A DNA stretch of 64,000 bases from Henningerozyma blattae CBS 6284 (GCF_000315915.1 NC_020192.1:372001-436000), one strand, 5' to 3'. Positions 1 through 11,403 are shown, numbered from the stretch's first letter. Notes: generated by a model not told the origin, from the letters alone. Translations and numbers: made by a program.

Positions 1-219
1 TCTTTCCATTAATTCAGAACCAGTTAATCCATCAGGAAACCCTGGGAAATTTTCGATCTCAGTGGTAGTAGTCAATTGACCACCAGCAGCAATCCCATTG
101 GCAAACATACCTTCGTAAAGAGTAGGTTTTATTTCAGCACGAGCCAAATAAATGGCTGCAGTATGGGCAGCTGGACCAGAACCAATAATAGTAACTTTGT
201 TGTGATTTGAAGATGTCAT
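1..219 (-). CDS. TRR1: Thioredoxin reductase, N-terminal part (cut by window edge)
   Basis: The first 73 codons of a cytosolic thioredoxin reductase, an FAD flavoenzyme that uses NADPH to reduce thioredoxin. The ATG is at 219 and the frame runs open off the left edge, so only the N-terminus is present. The N-terminal FAD-binding Rossmann motif [10 protein letters not shown] and the segment [18 protein letters not shown] are visible and nearly match S. cerevisiae Trr1 as I know it. The redox CxxC and NADPH domain lie outside the window. Its neighbour YPQ2 is also next to TRR1 in S. cerevisiae (YDR352W/YDR353W), which supports the call. The upstream region holds a CACGTG box and AACCCTAA-type motifs. 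I see no Yap1 site. Confidence 0.96.
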   Translation of the reverse strand, partial: MTSSNHNKVTIIGSGPAAHTAAIYLARAEIKPTLYEGMFANGIAAGGQLTTTTEIENFPGFPDGLTGSELMER

Positions 220-649
220 TTTTGAGAATAGGCGAGGCAATGGGCGAATACGAAACAATTTGTTGAATTAAAATAAATTGAATTGATTTGAGCTGAATTG
301 ATTTGAGCTGAATTGATTTGAAATTAATTCTTTCAGTTGATAGACAAATTTAATTGAAGAGATGCATGATTTTTGTTATGTAGCGAGTTTATATAGTTAT
401 ATAATGCGAATGATTATGTGGGTGCATTCTAGATGCAAAGATGGGTGTGTATACTATATTGTAGTATTATTAAGTTGGAAGATTAGTGAGCGAAAATGAA
501 GCCGAGCCAACCGAAAACCGCCTCAAAACCCTAATGTGTAAAAACTACAACCCAGGGCTTACAACCCTACCATGGTTATGGCCGAACCCTATAGCACGTG
601 ATGTATTTTGCCAATTTGTCAACCGATATCTTTTAACCTTATTTCGTGT
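220..649. promoter_or_regulatory. TRR1 promoter / YPQ2 3' region
   Basis: About 430 bp between the start of TRR1 and the stop of YPQ2, both on the minus strand, so this is the TRR1 promoter. It holds AACCCTAA at 527-534, two further AACCCTA copies at 563-569 and 585-591, and CACGTGAT (Cbf1/E-box type) at 595-602. A short direct repeat (about 17 bp, gatttgagctgaattgatt type) lies at about 285-320. No gene is seen. Confidence 0.5.
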
Positions 650-1558
650 CTAAATAACCCCCAAGGTTCGTTCACCTTTACCTTGAGCATATAACACAAA
701 ATGCTGATAAAAATAAATCACATCAAACAATACTGTACCCAGAGATCCGACAACAAATGGTAATGCCTCCTTAAGATATTCACCTCTATCTGGAGAGGTA
801 AGAAAGGGACAGCCAGTTACAATACCACCAGCATATGCAAAGTTACCTGCCAACGTGGCAGCAAACAATCCGGGTGATACACCGTCTGTTGATTGACGTC
901 TATAATTACGAATTAGTTGTGGAACACGAGCTCCCACGTATAATAGTGCTCCAGCCCAAGCTAGAATACGACCAGCACGAGATGAGGGCATTCCAGGGCT
1001 ACCAGGGAACCCTTCACCTGGTGGTGGAGCCAAACCTGGATTTGTAAATTCTGGATGTGATTGTATGGCAGCAGCAGTGGCATTTGCCGCCAGTAATGCA
1101 CCAGCTAGCATAGGTTGAATTATACCTCCTCCTGCTTCATTGCGCACGTGGCCTATATTTTCCTCATCGTGCAACCCTAACGAGCCGTATGCCAACCCTG
1201 AATTATTTGCTGCGCTGCCCTCGCATAACCCTGATGACTCTGATTCTGATTTAGCTAAACGATTACCATGCAAAATTCCATAATACCAATATTGGCTTAA
1301 CATACAAAGATCATTGCATAGGAAATAGATAGCTAGCCATACTTGAAATTTCATTTGGCCTGTAAGCTGAGCTCCGTATAATGTGGTGATATCAGCCATT
1401 AGCCAGCATATGATGAAATACGGTGATAATCCTTCTACTGACTTATCCCTATATGTTTCCCATAGTTGAGGAAATAATGAGACAAATGATGTTAGAAAAG
1501 TGACGGTACTGCAGGCACGCGATATTAGCGGCCATATACTATTAATACACTCTGTCAT
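650..1558 (-). CDS. YPQ2: Vacuolar basic amino acid transporter, PQ-loop family
   Basis: A 302-residue, seven-helix PQ-loop protein of the Ypq/PQLC2 (SWEET-like) family. In yeast these sit in the vacuole membrane and move cationic amino acids. Both diagnostic PQ motifs are present: SLFPQLWETY (PQ at residues 30-31) and RVPQLIRNYR (PQ at 213-214), each followed by the typical basic stretch and (E/D)G(L/V)SP. A soluble linker rich in Gly, Ser and Asn separates the two repeats (about 100-190). Paralogues are YPQ1 and RTC2. The choice of YPQ2 rests on TRR1 as the next gene, as in S. cerevisiae (YDR352W-YDR353W). S. cerevisiae Ypq2 is about 317 residues, so the length fits. Confidence 0.9.
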   Translation of the reverse strand: MTECINSIWPLISRACSTVTFLTSFVSLFPQLWETYRDKSVEGLSPYFIICWLMADITTLYGAQLTGQMKFQVWLAIYFLCNDLCMLSQYWYYGILHGNRLAKSESESSGLCEGSAANNSGLAYGSLGLHDEENIGHVRNEAGGGIIQPMLAGALLAANATAAAIQSHPEFTNPGLAPPPGEGFPGSPGMPSSRAGRILAWAGALLYVGARVPQLIRNYRRQSTDGVSPGLFAATLAGNFAYAGGIVTGCPFLTSPDRGEYLKEALPFVVGSLGTVLFDVIYFYQHFVLYAQGKGERTLGVI

Positions 1559-2097
1559 GTTAATATTTTGATTTTTATTATTATTATTATAATTAATATT
1601 ATTATTATTATTATTGTTATCGTTAATTATATATATATATATAAGTATATTGGTAAATTTCGGTACCGGCTTTTATCTAGTCAAAAAAAAAAAATAAAAA
1701 AAGAAAAAAGAAAAAGAAAAAAATTAATACGTATAGATATGGGGTATGCCTTTATAATTGTCTTATTATTTAAGAGATGACATTAAGTTAAGTTTAAGAA
1801 ATCATTTACAATTACTACTATTTAAGTAATATGATTGTAGTAACAAAAATTCTCTTTTCTTGATTCCTCTTTACCTTCTAAACTGTCTGTGCCCTTCTAA
1901 TATTTTAAAAATACGAGAATTTTAAAAACTTAACATATAAATATAATTGTATATATATATATTTAGAAAAGTTATTTAAAATGCGAGTCTTATGAGATTC
2001 AACCCTACTGATTAAGCGGGTGTCCTGTCCATGAATTATTTTTTTTGGGTTTATATATATATATGCTACAATGTGTCTTGAATGTTCATGATGAAAT
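1559..2097. other. Intergenic, YPQ2 promoter
   Basis: 540 bp of very AT-rich sequence between SBE22/SBE2 and YPQ2. It holds (ATT)n and (TA)n tracts (about 1575-1650) and an A-rich tract (about 1683-1725). The short open frames come from simple sequence. No gene is seen. Confidence 0.5.
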
Positions 2098-4458
2098 TTA
2101 TCGATGTTCTTCAAGATTTATCCATCTCTTTACAAACATCTTATCCATCTCCTCAGAGTCTATCAGTCCCTCCATTTCAATGGGGATACGGAATTTTGGA
2201 TCTGTTATGGATCCACTCAATTCATTCAAATTATTAAATCCAATATGATAATTGATCAATACATTTTCTGTAAAGCGAACCAGGATTTCATAATTATACA
2301 CTCTACCATTTGTCTGTGAAGTTCCTGTACTATACCAACTTCGTGACGTATTTTCTTTAATATTAGCATTGCTATATATAATGATATCCAAGATCCATAG
2401 GAATAAATCATTATTAATATATTTCATTATATTCCAGAAATTTTTGAAATTCAAACATTCTTTATTAAATTCGGCAGTATATTCTTTTTCACCATATAGG
2501 AGACTCTTTTTCGATACAATATGGTCATCAAATTTATTACGTACATTATCATTGAAGCATTGTTTTTGAATTTTAACATTAATATTCCAAATTTTCTGTA
2601 AATCATTGTTTAGTTTTTCATCACTCAAAAGATTGAAAAAAATAATTTCATCCCCACTTTCAATACCTTCCATTGATATTGATTTCAATTGTAATAATAA
2701 ATATAATTGATCATAATGAGAGAATTCTTCAATATGTAAATTATTTTTAATTAATTTTTTAATTTCAATTTCTTTTTCTTTGGGGAAATTCATCTTATTT
2801 AATTTATTCATCATTTCTTTAAAGTTTTCACATTTCATTTCATCATCATTAGTGTCTGTTAATAACATTTTCCAAAATTCATATCTTAATTCGCCATTAA
2901 TACTTGTTTCATAAATTAATTTCTTCATCATCTTTAAACTAGATCTTCTTCTAATACCACGTCCTTGAATTAAAATATACTTTTCATGATTCATATCATC
3001 TTTCATCTTTCTTTCCTCTCTTTCTCTCTTCTTATCTAATTGTTCGATAGATGCAATACTCATTGTCTTATTGATAGCTTTATTATGAGATTCTCTTTCC
3101 AATTCATCTTTGGGCGGCAGCCAACTTGGTCTGGAAGATCCATTAATTAAATTCAATTTCTCTTCACTAACCAAAATTAAATCTTCCATACCTTGTTTTG
3201 ATAATTCTTTTATTTCAATTGGTAAAAAATCAGAACTTAAATTTCTTTCTTCTAATTTTTGTTGACTTACATGAGCACTTTGATTTTTATAAATGTTTGT
3301 AATTTCTCTTGTAGTGTTTTCCATATATTGGAAATCACTTGTATTATTAATCCCTGGAATGGCAGTTGGAGGTGGTAAATAAAAATTTTCATCCAATAGA
3401 AAAGAATTATTTTTCTTATGGAAATTTTTATCTCTTAAAGGAGAGGTAGATTTCTTGTTTGGTGTATCATGTAAAAAACTACTTGTACTTACTGAAGCCA
3501 TTGGAATATTCCAAATCAACTTACCGTCTATATCACCTTCTTGTAATTCCATTTCATTATTATCTTGTTCATCATAAAATTTCTCTTTACCCTTTATAGA
3601 GTTTCTTAATTTTGTTTCACCATTAACTCTTCTCATTCTATATTTTTGAGAAGGTGTCATTGGTGGTGGATGATTTAAAGCCAATTGTGATTGAGATTGT
3701 GCCAAATTCAACTGAGTCTTCAATTTATGGTTTTTAATCTTGGTTTTATTTTGTTTTGTTTGTAAAATAGCAGATGTACTATTAGAATGAGCATAAAAAC
3801 TACCTTGAGGTAAGATTTTCTTCTTAGCAGTCACAGGAGTTGTGGTTGTAGAGGTAGCAACACTACTTGAATTACTAGTGATTGTAGTATTCCCATGTGT
3901 TGTAGCGGTCGGATCAGATGATAATTCGATACCACCTTGGATTCTTTTCTTTAATCTAGTGTCAATATTAGAATTGGTTGGTGTAGTAAAGGACATTGTG
4001 GTTTTAGTCTTCATAAACATATATTTCTTTGCTTGAGTAGTATCAATGATGTCATCTTCTCCTTCACCTTCAGTATTAACATTGACATTATCATCAACAT
4101 TAACATCATCGACAATAGATGATGTTCTTGAATTAAATCCATCAGGAGATGAGTTATAATTGTTATTAGAAAAAATATCAGAAGGACAGGATGAGTTATT
4201 GGTACCTACAGAATTATCGCTCAAATGTCTATCACCAATAGTAGGTGGAGTCATAGAGATATCTTCCAACCCGATAATAGCGTTTTCTTCAACATCTAGA
4301 TCCAAATCATCACAAGTCAACGATGTACTTGTACTGATCATCTGTTTCAAAAGATTATCGCTGGGTCTTCTGCCGACATGACCAACGTTGATCAATTTAG
4401 AAGTACCATTAGATTTTTTCCTTTCTTCTCGATTCTTGATAACCGTTAATCCGTTCAT
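2098..4458 (-). CDS. SBE22: Sbe2/Sbe22-family bud growth protein
   Basis: A 786-residue protein that I place in the Sbe2/Sbe22 family: Golgi-linked proteins needed for delivery of cell wall components during bud growth. The identification leans on position (KIC1 upstream, YPQ2 and TRR1 downstream) and on conserved stretches. S. cerevisiae SBE22 (YHR103W) adjoins KIC1 and its ohnologue SBE2 (YDR351W) adjoins YPQ2, so this locus is the common ancestor position and either name could apply. The N-terminal two thirds are low-complexity (Ser/Thr/Asn-rich, acidic patches). The C-terminal third, from about residue 470, is more ordered, with IQGRGIRRRSSLKMM and a tail rich in hydrophobic segments. No catalytic motif is visible. 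It is somewhat shorter than the S. cerevisiae pair (about 850-865). Confidence 0.82.
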   Translation of the reverse strand: MNGLTVIKNREERKKSNGTSKLINVGHVGRRPSDNLLKQMISTSTSLTCDDLDLDVEENAIIGLEDISMTPPTIGDRHLSDNSVGTNNSSCPSDIFSNNNYNSSPDGFNSRTSSIVDDVNVDDNVNVNTEGEGEDDIIDTTQAKKYMFMKTKTTMSFTTPTNSNIDTRLKKRIQGGIELSSDPTATTHGNTTITSNSSSVATSTTTTPVTAKKKILPQGSFYAHSNSTSAILQTKQNKTKIKNHKLKTQLNLAQSQSQLALNHPPPMTPSQKYRMRRVNGETKLRNSIKGKEKFYDEQDNNEMELQEGDIDGKLIWNIPMASVSTSSFLHDTPNKKSTSPLRDKNFHKKNNSFLLDENFYLPPPTAIPGINNTSDFQYMENTTREITNIYKNQSAHVSQQKLEERNLSSDFLPIEIKELSKQGMEDLILVSEEKLNLINGSSRPSWLPPKDELERESHNKAINKTMSIASIEQLDKKREREERKMKDDMNHEKYILIQGRGIRRRSSLKMMKKLIYETSINGELRYEFWKMLLTDTNDDEMKCENFKEMMNKLNKMNFPKEKEIEIKKLIKNNLHIEEFSHYDQLYLLLQLKSISMEGIESGDEIIFFNLLSDEKLNNDLQKIWNINVKIQKQCFNDNVRNKFDDHIVSKKSLLYGEKEYTAEFNKECLNFKNFWNIMKYINNDLFLWILDIIIYSNANIKENTSRSWYSTGTSQTNGRVYNYEILVRFTENVLINYHIGFNNLNELSGSITDPKFRIPIEMEGLIDSEEMDKMFVKRWINLEEHR

Positions 4459-5520
4459 GTTTGGTTTTAAATAAATATTTTAAAGAGTTGAAACGATTGT
4501 AATTGTAAAAAAAAAAACAGAAATAAAACGAATGTCAAAAAAAATATTAAGGTGAAAGTGATGTGATATGAAGTGAATGTATGAATTAAACCAGAATGAA
4601 ATCTATAAAATCAACAGGTAAAGAATGATCGACGAGAAAAATCACGAATGTTAATATGAAATATGCAATGTTCAAATGAGTAATGTACAAGCTCGACGTT
4701 GCTTGAACCGATTAATCCTCAAAGACGATATACGAGAATTTATATCGTATTATTGTATATATAATTGTATATATATACAAACAGCCTTGTTTTGACACAA
4801 AATGTCTTTACTAAGTTTAAGTTTGTTTTTACTTATGAAGATCTTGTTTTCTTTTTTTATTTTTTTTTATTTTTCAAATTAAAATTTCAATTCTTAGCAT
4901 CTTTCCTATCGATAATATCTGTTAGAAACTGCCATTGAAATTTCAAGGTCGGCACGCGTATGTCTCGATTTCCGAATTCTGCATGGTAAATAGAGACCGC
5001 TAATGAAAATCGCCCATTCCAGGCACAGTTTACCCTTTTTGATAGTGCCTATATGTTTTGGGAGTCGTCTTGCTTCATTGAGAAATGTGCTACCCGATTT
5101 AGAGCTTTGTTTCCTTTTCGGGGTTCTATGTTTTGATTTCCTAATTTAGAGAGGAGTATTTTTCTGTCACGTGGATTTTCACATTAAGGTTATGAGCCTC
5201 ATTTTATTTTTCCTGTTCCGGGGAACAGAATGTGTCACAAATGTTGGTATATAGTTGCGCCACAAAAGAGAAAAAAAAACATGTGGAGAAAACATAATAT
5301 GAAGAAATTAAAGGGTAATAAATATGGTGAAATATATGGTGAAATTTATGGTGAAATATATATGGTATCATGTTATGAGGCAATTATGCCATTGTATATG
5401 CAGTTTATATATAAAGTATATATAATTATGTTCGTGTGTGTGTATTGCTTTTGCTTTTGCTTTCGCTTGCTTTTTTAATGGCTCAGGCCAGTATATGCAG
5501 GTGGTCATTATATTGTCACA
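4459..5520. promoter_or_regulatory. SBE22/SBE2 promoter and KIC1 3' region
   Basis: 1.06 kb between two minus-strand genes. An MluI cell-cycle box ACGCGT lies at 4954-4959, about 500 bp upstream of the SBE22 start. CACGTG is at 5168-5173 within GTCACGTG. A short near-perfect palindrome (7-bp arms, 2-nt centre) is at 5213-5228. A tandem motif ggtgaaatatat occurs three to four times at about 5328-5365. The 82-residue open frame across it is repeat-derived and I do not call it a gene. Confidence 0.4.
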
Positions 5521-8511
5521 TCACATAGGTGTCAAATACACTTCTGTGTCGGTATCAAACTCTATATCTGTGGAATTACGGGTATTGCATTTTGTGATAT
5601 CTGGAGTAAGTGATGATATGGATGAATTTGTACTTGGAGAGTCACTTAATTGATTGATTAACGTGTTTTCCATAGCATGAAGACTTTTATCAAATTGTTG
5701 AAGTAATCCATTTAAACCATTCAATAATTGTGTCTTTTGATCAACCCATTGGTTTCTCATTCCTTGATCATTCAAATCATGAATTAATTGGAAATCATGT
5801 AAAAAACTCATATTCAAATTCTCCATGGGAGGTTCCATCTTACAATTATATGAATCATATACATTGGTTGTAGTATTGATTGTAGTAGCCATAGAAATAT
5901 TACTAGAAGATTTTGTAGGCTCTGTAGGATTCCTGGGTTTTTGATTGATTGGTGTCATTGATATATTATGGCTTATGTTTGTATTAACACCAAATTGATT
6001 GATCGTGCTTGTAGATGTATTGATATGTAACTTCATGTTTTCTTTTGTAGTGGTGGTAGTACTAGTATTAGTACTATCCATGTGTTTCATGGTTAAGGGG
6101 ACAGGCATTTGAAGTTTATTACAACTCATATAATCATTAGTAATAGATGATGATCTTTTAATCTTGTAATTACCATTATTCAATTTATTTAATCGCGTCA
6201 CATTACGAATTTTCTTCTCATAAATCTCACTAATGCAATTACCGTGTCTATTGTTATTATTATTTGCATTAATATTATTAGTAGTACTTTCTATCTCTAA
6301 TGGTGAATTAGAATATGACGATTTGCCAGTAAAGATTATCGGTGAATTACATTTAGAATTAGGATTGAAAATATAAGGAGTATTACTACTACTAATGCTT
6401 GAACTGTTAAGACTACTAATTGAATTTGTTTTGATTGGCGAAGCAGTATTACTTAGATTAGTATTGATTAAAAATAAATTTTTGGATGGCGTAGAATATC
6501 TTCGTCTCGAGGTTGGTAATGGAGGAATACTAGGCAAAGATTTTCGAGTTTCAAAATTATTGCTTGTAGGACTAGTCAATTTACTACTACTATTATTATT
6601 ATTAGAAGTAGTTGCAGTAGCCGTAGTAACATCAACAATAGTACCTCTCCTTGACACTCTTGGGTTGAAAGTGGTTCGATTCGTAGGTGTCATATCAGTC
6701 CCCAAGCTTACTGGTAATTCATCAGGAATCTCAATCTCAATAGAGGAAAGATTCAATTGTACAGAATCTTGACGACTTCTACAATCAGGAATGCTATCAG
6801 TGCTATTAAAATTCAAGGGAAATTCTTGATATTCTTTCTTATTATCAATTTCCATATCGAAAAAATTCATACCAATAATAGAATTATTAAAACCATTAAT
6901 TTCAATAGGATTCATTAAATCATTATACTCATTACCATCAGGATTAATACTGTTAATATTATTATTGTTGTTGTTATTTTGGCCACTACTATAATTATTA
7001 TTATTGGTATTACTGTTACCACCACTGCCATTATTAATATCATCATCAAATAATTCAAGTAACATTTTAGTGGCATATGAATTACAATTCGGTTTTATAT
7101 CTGTGCATTTTATAAATTCATTATCGAATTTAGGCTGTGATAGAGGGTTCATATTAATAGATTGCTTAATATTGTTAGACATGTAAATATTATTAGTATT
7201 TGTATTCAAATTAATTGTTAGATTTTCATTAATTGTCTTTCTATAATTTTGAAATTTTTTATTCATATTATTGTAATTAATTAAATTATTTTTCTTACCA
7301 ATATCTAACATATTGTTATAATATAAAGGTTCATCTTCAGGATATTCAATATGTTCTTTCACTGCTACTTCATCAAAAATATTATTACTTGTGGGTGTGT
7401 TGGCAGCTGTATTAGGATTGGTGTTAATATTGGTATATATGGGTGTCTTGTTATCTCTAAATAATAATTCATTGGAATTTATTGAGTCAAAATCCCATCT
7501 TGTGTTTTCTTCTTCAATGACTTGTTGAACAATTTTAACTATATCTCCATCTTTCTTGGACTTTGAGTTAGAATTTTCTAATATTTTATTTTCTATATAT
7601 TTTTCTTTAGAGTTAGAACTTGAATTAGATTGTTTTTTAGTCAATGGATTTAGTTCCTTTTCCCTTCCAATTAATTCATTATATTTAGAAATTAGATCAA
7701 TCAATATCTTAGTAGGAGTTTCTTGATATTCTTTTATAAATTCAGTCTCTAATAATTTAGTGGATGTTAATCTTTCACTAGGATCTTCATCTAGACATAA
7801 TGCAATAAATTCTTTTAAACTCTTACTATACATTTTGCCTTCTAATCTTGGTGGTTTCAATTTTGTAATCAACTGCATGGCTTTTGTTGCATCATATTCA
7901 CAATAGGGTGGATTCCCCGTCGTAATCTCATATGCAGTAATACCTACTGACCAAATATCAGCTTTTGTATCATATAATGAGCTTTCAATAATAACTTCAG
8001 GTGCCATCCAATATGGTGTACCTGCCATTGTCTGTCTCTTTGGTTTAGAAAACTCTAATTTAGCAGCAATACCAAAATCACAAAGTTTAATACCACCATT
8101 TTGATTAATCAAAATATTGGCAGCTTTTATATCTCTATGAATAATATTATCATGATGAATATATTCTAATGCATATAATAATTCTCTTAATATAACACTA
8201 ATATAGATTTCATTAAATCTACCAATTTTAATTAAATTTCTCACAGAACCACCGTTACAATATTCCATAATTATCCAGATTTTTCTGTTAATTAAATATG
8301 AATGATAATAATATGTAATATTTGGAGCGTATCTTAATAAAGATAAAAATTTAATTTCATTTTGAATATCTTGAATTTCATTTATATCACAATCGAGATT
8401 TAAAACTTTAATTGCAAATACTTTTTTGGATTTAATACTATGACCTTTATATACAGTGCCAAATTTCCCTTTACCAATTACTTTTGTTCTTTTATATAAC
8501 TTCTCAACCAT
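5521..8511 (-). CDS. KIC1: Ste20/GCK-type protein kinase of the RAM network
   Basis: A 996-residue Ser/Thr kinase, Kic1. In yeast it works upstream of Cbk1 in the RAM network (polarised growth, cell integrity, Ace2 control). The kinase domain is N-terminal (about 7-260): glycine loop GKGKFG (13-18), catalytic Lys35 in FAIKVL, HRDIKAAN (H125-R126-D127), DFG at 145-147, GTPYWMAPE ending at 172 (the GCK/PAK signature). The segment after it (SLKEFIALCLDEDPSERL) also matches Kic1. The rest is a long Asn/Ser/Thr-rich tail with a conserved short block KMLLELFDDD. S. cerevisiae Kic1 is about 1080 residues with a slightly longer N-terminus. SBE22 downstream and BIG1 upstream (divergent) repeat the YHR101C-YHR102W-YHR103W order. 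Confidence 0.95.
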   Translation of the reverse strand: MVEKLYKRTKVIGKGKFGTVYKGHSIKSKKVFAIKVLNLDCDINEIQDIQNEIKFLSLLRYAPNITYYYHSYLINRKIWIIMEYCNGGSVRNLIKIGRFNEIYISVILRELLYALEYIHHDNIIHRDIKAANILINQNGGIKLCDFGIAAKLEFSKPKRQTMAGTPYWMAPEVIIESSLYDTKADIWSVGITAYEITTGNPPYCEYDATKAMQLITKLKPPRLEGKMYSKSLKEFIALCLDEDPSERLTSTKLLETEFIKEYQETPTKILIDLISKYNELIGREKELNPLTKKQSNSSSNSKEKYIENKILENSNSKSKKDGDIVKIVQQVIEEENTRWDFDSINSNELLFRDNKTPIYTNINTNPNTAANTPTSNNIFDEVAVKEHIEYPEDEPLYYNNMLDIGKKNNLINYNNMNKKFQNYRKTINENLTINLNTNTNNIYMSNNIKQSINMNPLSQPKFDNEFIKCTDIKPNCNSYATKMLLELFDDDINNGSGGNSNTNNNNYSSGQNNNNNNNINSINPDGNEYNDLMNPIEINGFNNSIIGMNFFDMEIDNKKEYQEFPLNFNSTDSIPDCRSRQDSVQLNLSSIEIEIPDELPVSLGTDMTPTNRTTFNPRVSRRGTIVDVTTATATTSNNNNSSSKLTSPTSNNFETRKSLPSIPPLPTSRRRYSTPSKNLFLINTNLSNTASPIKTNSISSLNSSSISSSNTPYIFNPNSKCNSPIIFTGKSSYSNSPLEIESTTNNINANNNNNRHGNCISEIYEKKIRNVTRLNKLNNGNYKIKRSSSITNDYMSCNKLQMPVPLTMKHMDSTNTSTTTTTKENMKLHINTSTSTINQFGVNTNISHNISMTPINQKPRNPTEPTKSSSNISMATTINTTTNVYDSYNCKMEPPMENLNMSFLHDFQLIHDLNDQGMRNQWVDQKTQLLNGLNGLLQQFDKSLHAMENTLINQLSDSPSTNSSISSLTPDITKCNTRNSTDIEFDTDTEVYLTPM

Positions 8512-11403
8512 AACGGGTATGATTATATTTGCAATGTATGAATCTAGTTTGTTATTGTTTTTTGTCCCTCTCTAAGGCCTTTTGGTTTTAAAAGATGTCT
8601 GCTCTGTAAGATTTATATATATTTAAAATAGTTAGTAAGTAGATTTCTATAAGTTTAGTAGTTAAATAAAAATTAAGTAAACAAAAAATTTAAAAATTAA
8701 AAAAAAAAAAAAAGTAAAAAAGAAAAATAGAAGTAAAGATTTAAAGAAGAATGGGTATCTTAAGGGTATTGAGGGGAGTTGTATTAAGGATAAAAAATTG
8801 GTATTGGAGTTCCTATTAGTTTCGTATTTTTTTTGAAATAGTAAAATGGATGAATATTCAGGAGAAGATCAGTAATGATGAAGAAAAAAAAATAGCAAAA
8901 CAAACTTCAATTGTCTAGTGGCTGATCACTCAAGTTAATATATACAATAAAGCTTAATATAATTTTATCAGATGATATGGAAATGCAGAGGATTAGGTTG
9001 GCATGATTGGTAGTAGGAGAGAGAAGAAAAAAATTAAAATAAAAATTAGAATAAAAATAAAATTAAAAACAAAAAACTAATCAATTCAAGTACCAATTTA
9101 CTACTGTATTTGGTGAATTGATTAAATATCTATTTTCAACATTGAAACAAAGTGCATATTAGAAAGTTATGAAGAAACATGAACAAAGCGAAGTAGAGTA
9201 GAGTAAAGGGTACAAGATATTTAGAGATCTAAAATCTGGATCAGGTAGTAATGAAAGTAATGAAGGAACAAACAAATTGGAGAGTTACCAAGAATGAAAC
9301 ACATTAGGTAAATAATGGAAAATAAGTGTATGATGTTCTGTAGTAACTACTACAATCAGAGAAACTCCATGTTGTTTAACTGGAGGTAAGTAACAAACGT
9401 AAAAAACCCATAAACAAATGGATGAATAATAATTAAATGGGTAAATAAACATCAATAATTCATCTTTAACGAGTTGTAAAGTAGTACGTAATTGTTTTTA
9501 AGCGTTCTTGTTATTTTTTCTAAATTAATTAATAGATATTATTGGAATAGAGATGGGATGGAATTATATGCCCAGAGAGTCAAGTAGTTAGCCAGCCAGA
9601 TTGAGGTAGGGATATGTTGTTTAAAAACCGAATTTTGATAACAATAGCTCAATTGACTCAGTTCACAATAGAAACACGAGAAATAGTTACCACAGTAAAA
9701 TATTTATGGGTAGATACAAATATGTCTAAGGACAAATCATGTTGTAGGGGCAGGGAGGAGACATAAACACCCCTAGACAAGTAAGTGTGGTTGAATTAAA
9801 AAAGAAATAAAAAAAAAGAAATAAAAAAACAGGTTAAGTAAATATCCTAAGGGAGCTGTCTGACGTAAAATGTGGAAAAAAGTTCCTTACACCATAGTCA
9901 TACCAGCTAGTAAGCGGGGGTGAACATCTTAAAAAAGAACAACATAGTGTTCAGATGGAAATACTGGTAAAGACAACCAAAGGAAAGCTAATGTAAAGGA
10001 AGGAAAATCATATCACTGAGATAACCCACAAGTAAGAATCGGCACAAAAACACAATTATTGGCAAATACTACCGATTCTGTCACTTCGAACAAAACCTTC
10101 ATGGTGCCTACCTTCTCTGACATTTCTAATTGTGATAATTCTCACCATATAGATCTGTGCCTCGCTGGGAATCCTCCATGCACAAAACAGACACTTTGAA
10201 ACCAGTTGGTTCGCAATTGGCCTTATCCAGTAACTCGAGAGACAAACTGGCTTAAGCCTTATTTCCAGATCGTCACTACATTGAAAGATGTTAACGATGT
10301 CGTGAGACCTTTGCAAAACAAAAATTACCATATCCAGTATTTTCTATCTTCAGAGCATTCTCGGTGTTTCCTTTTCCGGATAGGCCCCACCACTCTTTGG
10401 ATTGTCGGAAAACTGGCGTGGCCAGATTCATCCAGAACTCAAAAAGTGAAAAGCACCTAATGGATAGTAATAACCTTCAAGTACATTTATTTCACGATGT
10501 ACGGGCGAGAAGCTGCAAATGGAATATCGACAGAATCTTATGTTACAGCTGAAACTTTCATTGGTAAACCCTTCTTAGTGGAATGACTATTACTGGAATA
10601 GATAGTTGGTATAACAATTTCTACACTGGCATTTTCTTTTTTTTTTGTTAATTTTTGGGTTCAGTTTGTCCGCCATAAATGTAATGTGAAACTCTAATGC
10701 CAGGTTAATAGATAACAATAACGTCATTAAATCGAGGCGTCTTCCTCTTGTAGGGTGCAATGATTCAAATGGTAGAAGTGTAATAATATCATATGAGTAA
10801 GAGGTGTGAGAGGACAGACGGAGCTTCCTTGTATGCTGTTTTTAGGTAAAAAACTCATAAATTCCTCTTTGAGCATCTCGTTTGCCAATACATGGCGGTT
10901 AATTAGGCCTAAAGTCTGAAACAAAACTCCAGTTAGTTGGAATTATCGTTGTTTCAAAAGTTGAAGAGTAATTGAAAAATTATCAATCTATGAAAATCCT
11001 TGCTTCTGAACGGCAATGAACTTGTTGTTCTCAGGAACTCATAAGGGTAGGCAGGTAGGTAACTGTTGCTCGCCATTTAACGGACTAATTGGCTGATATT
11101 CAAATAATATAGGCAATCTTTGTTTCCCACTCTCATTTTGTTTGTCTGTTTGTTTGTTTTCCATCTTTAGTTAGTTGATCAATGAAAGTGACTTGCGTTT
11201 TATTACTAGATTAAGATCCTTTAAATTCTAAATTTTGTTTTTTTTGATTTGAATTCTTTCGCACGAAAGCCCGAAAGTATATTTTTTAATTTTATGAAAA
11301 AAAAAAATATCTATTGAATAAAAAATAAATAATAATAAGTTAAATAAATCAACCAAGCTTGCTTTCTTTTTTTATTTGTAAGTTAACACGTATACTATAC
11401 AAA
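8512..11403. promoter_or_regulatory. Long divergent KIC1-BIG1 intergenic region
   Basis: 2.9 kb between the divergent KIC1 and BIG1 starts. The first 1.4 kb is A-rich with poly-A tracts. A Gcn4-type TGACTCA is at 9654-9660. The part from about 10050 to 11100 is visibly less AT-rich and less repetitive. It contains overlapping open frames on both strands (91 residues minus at 10056-10331, 84 plus at 10206-10460), but none resembles a protein I know. I found no tRNA or clear snoRNA boxes by eye. It could hold an unrecognised ncRNA or a decayed gene. Confidence 0.35.

Noticed and set aside
4960..5174. Possible point centromere (GTCACGTG at 5167, TTTCCGAA at 4967)
   Set aside because: The two motifs are in the wrong order and orientation for CDEI-CDEII-CDEIII, and the DNA between is not strongly AT-rich.
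10056..10552. Overlapping 60-90-codon frames on both strands
   Set aside because: No recognisable domain, frames compete with each other, and no promoter or homology supports one.
11378..11403. 5' intron in BIG1 (GTAAGT at 11378)
   Set aside because: I recall an intron in S. cerevisiae BIG1, but no TACTAAC branch point or AG acceptor lies before the ATG, and the frame from 11404 already gives a signal peptide and full length.
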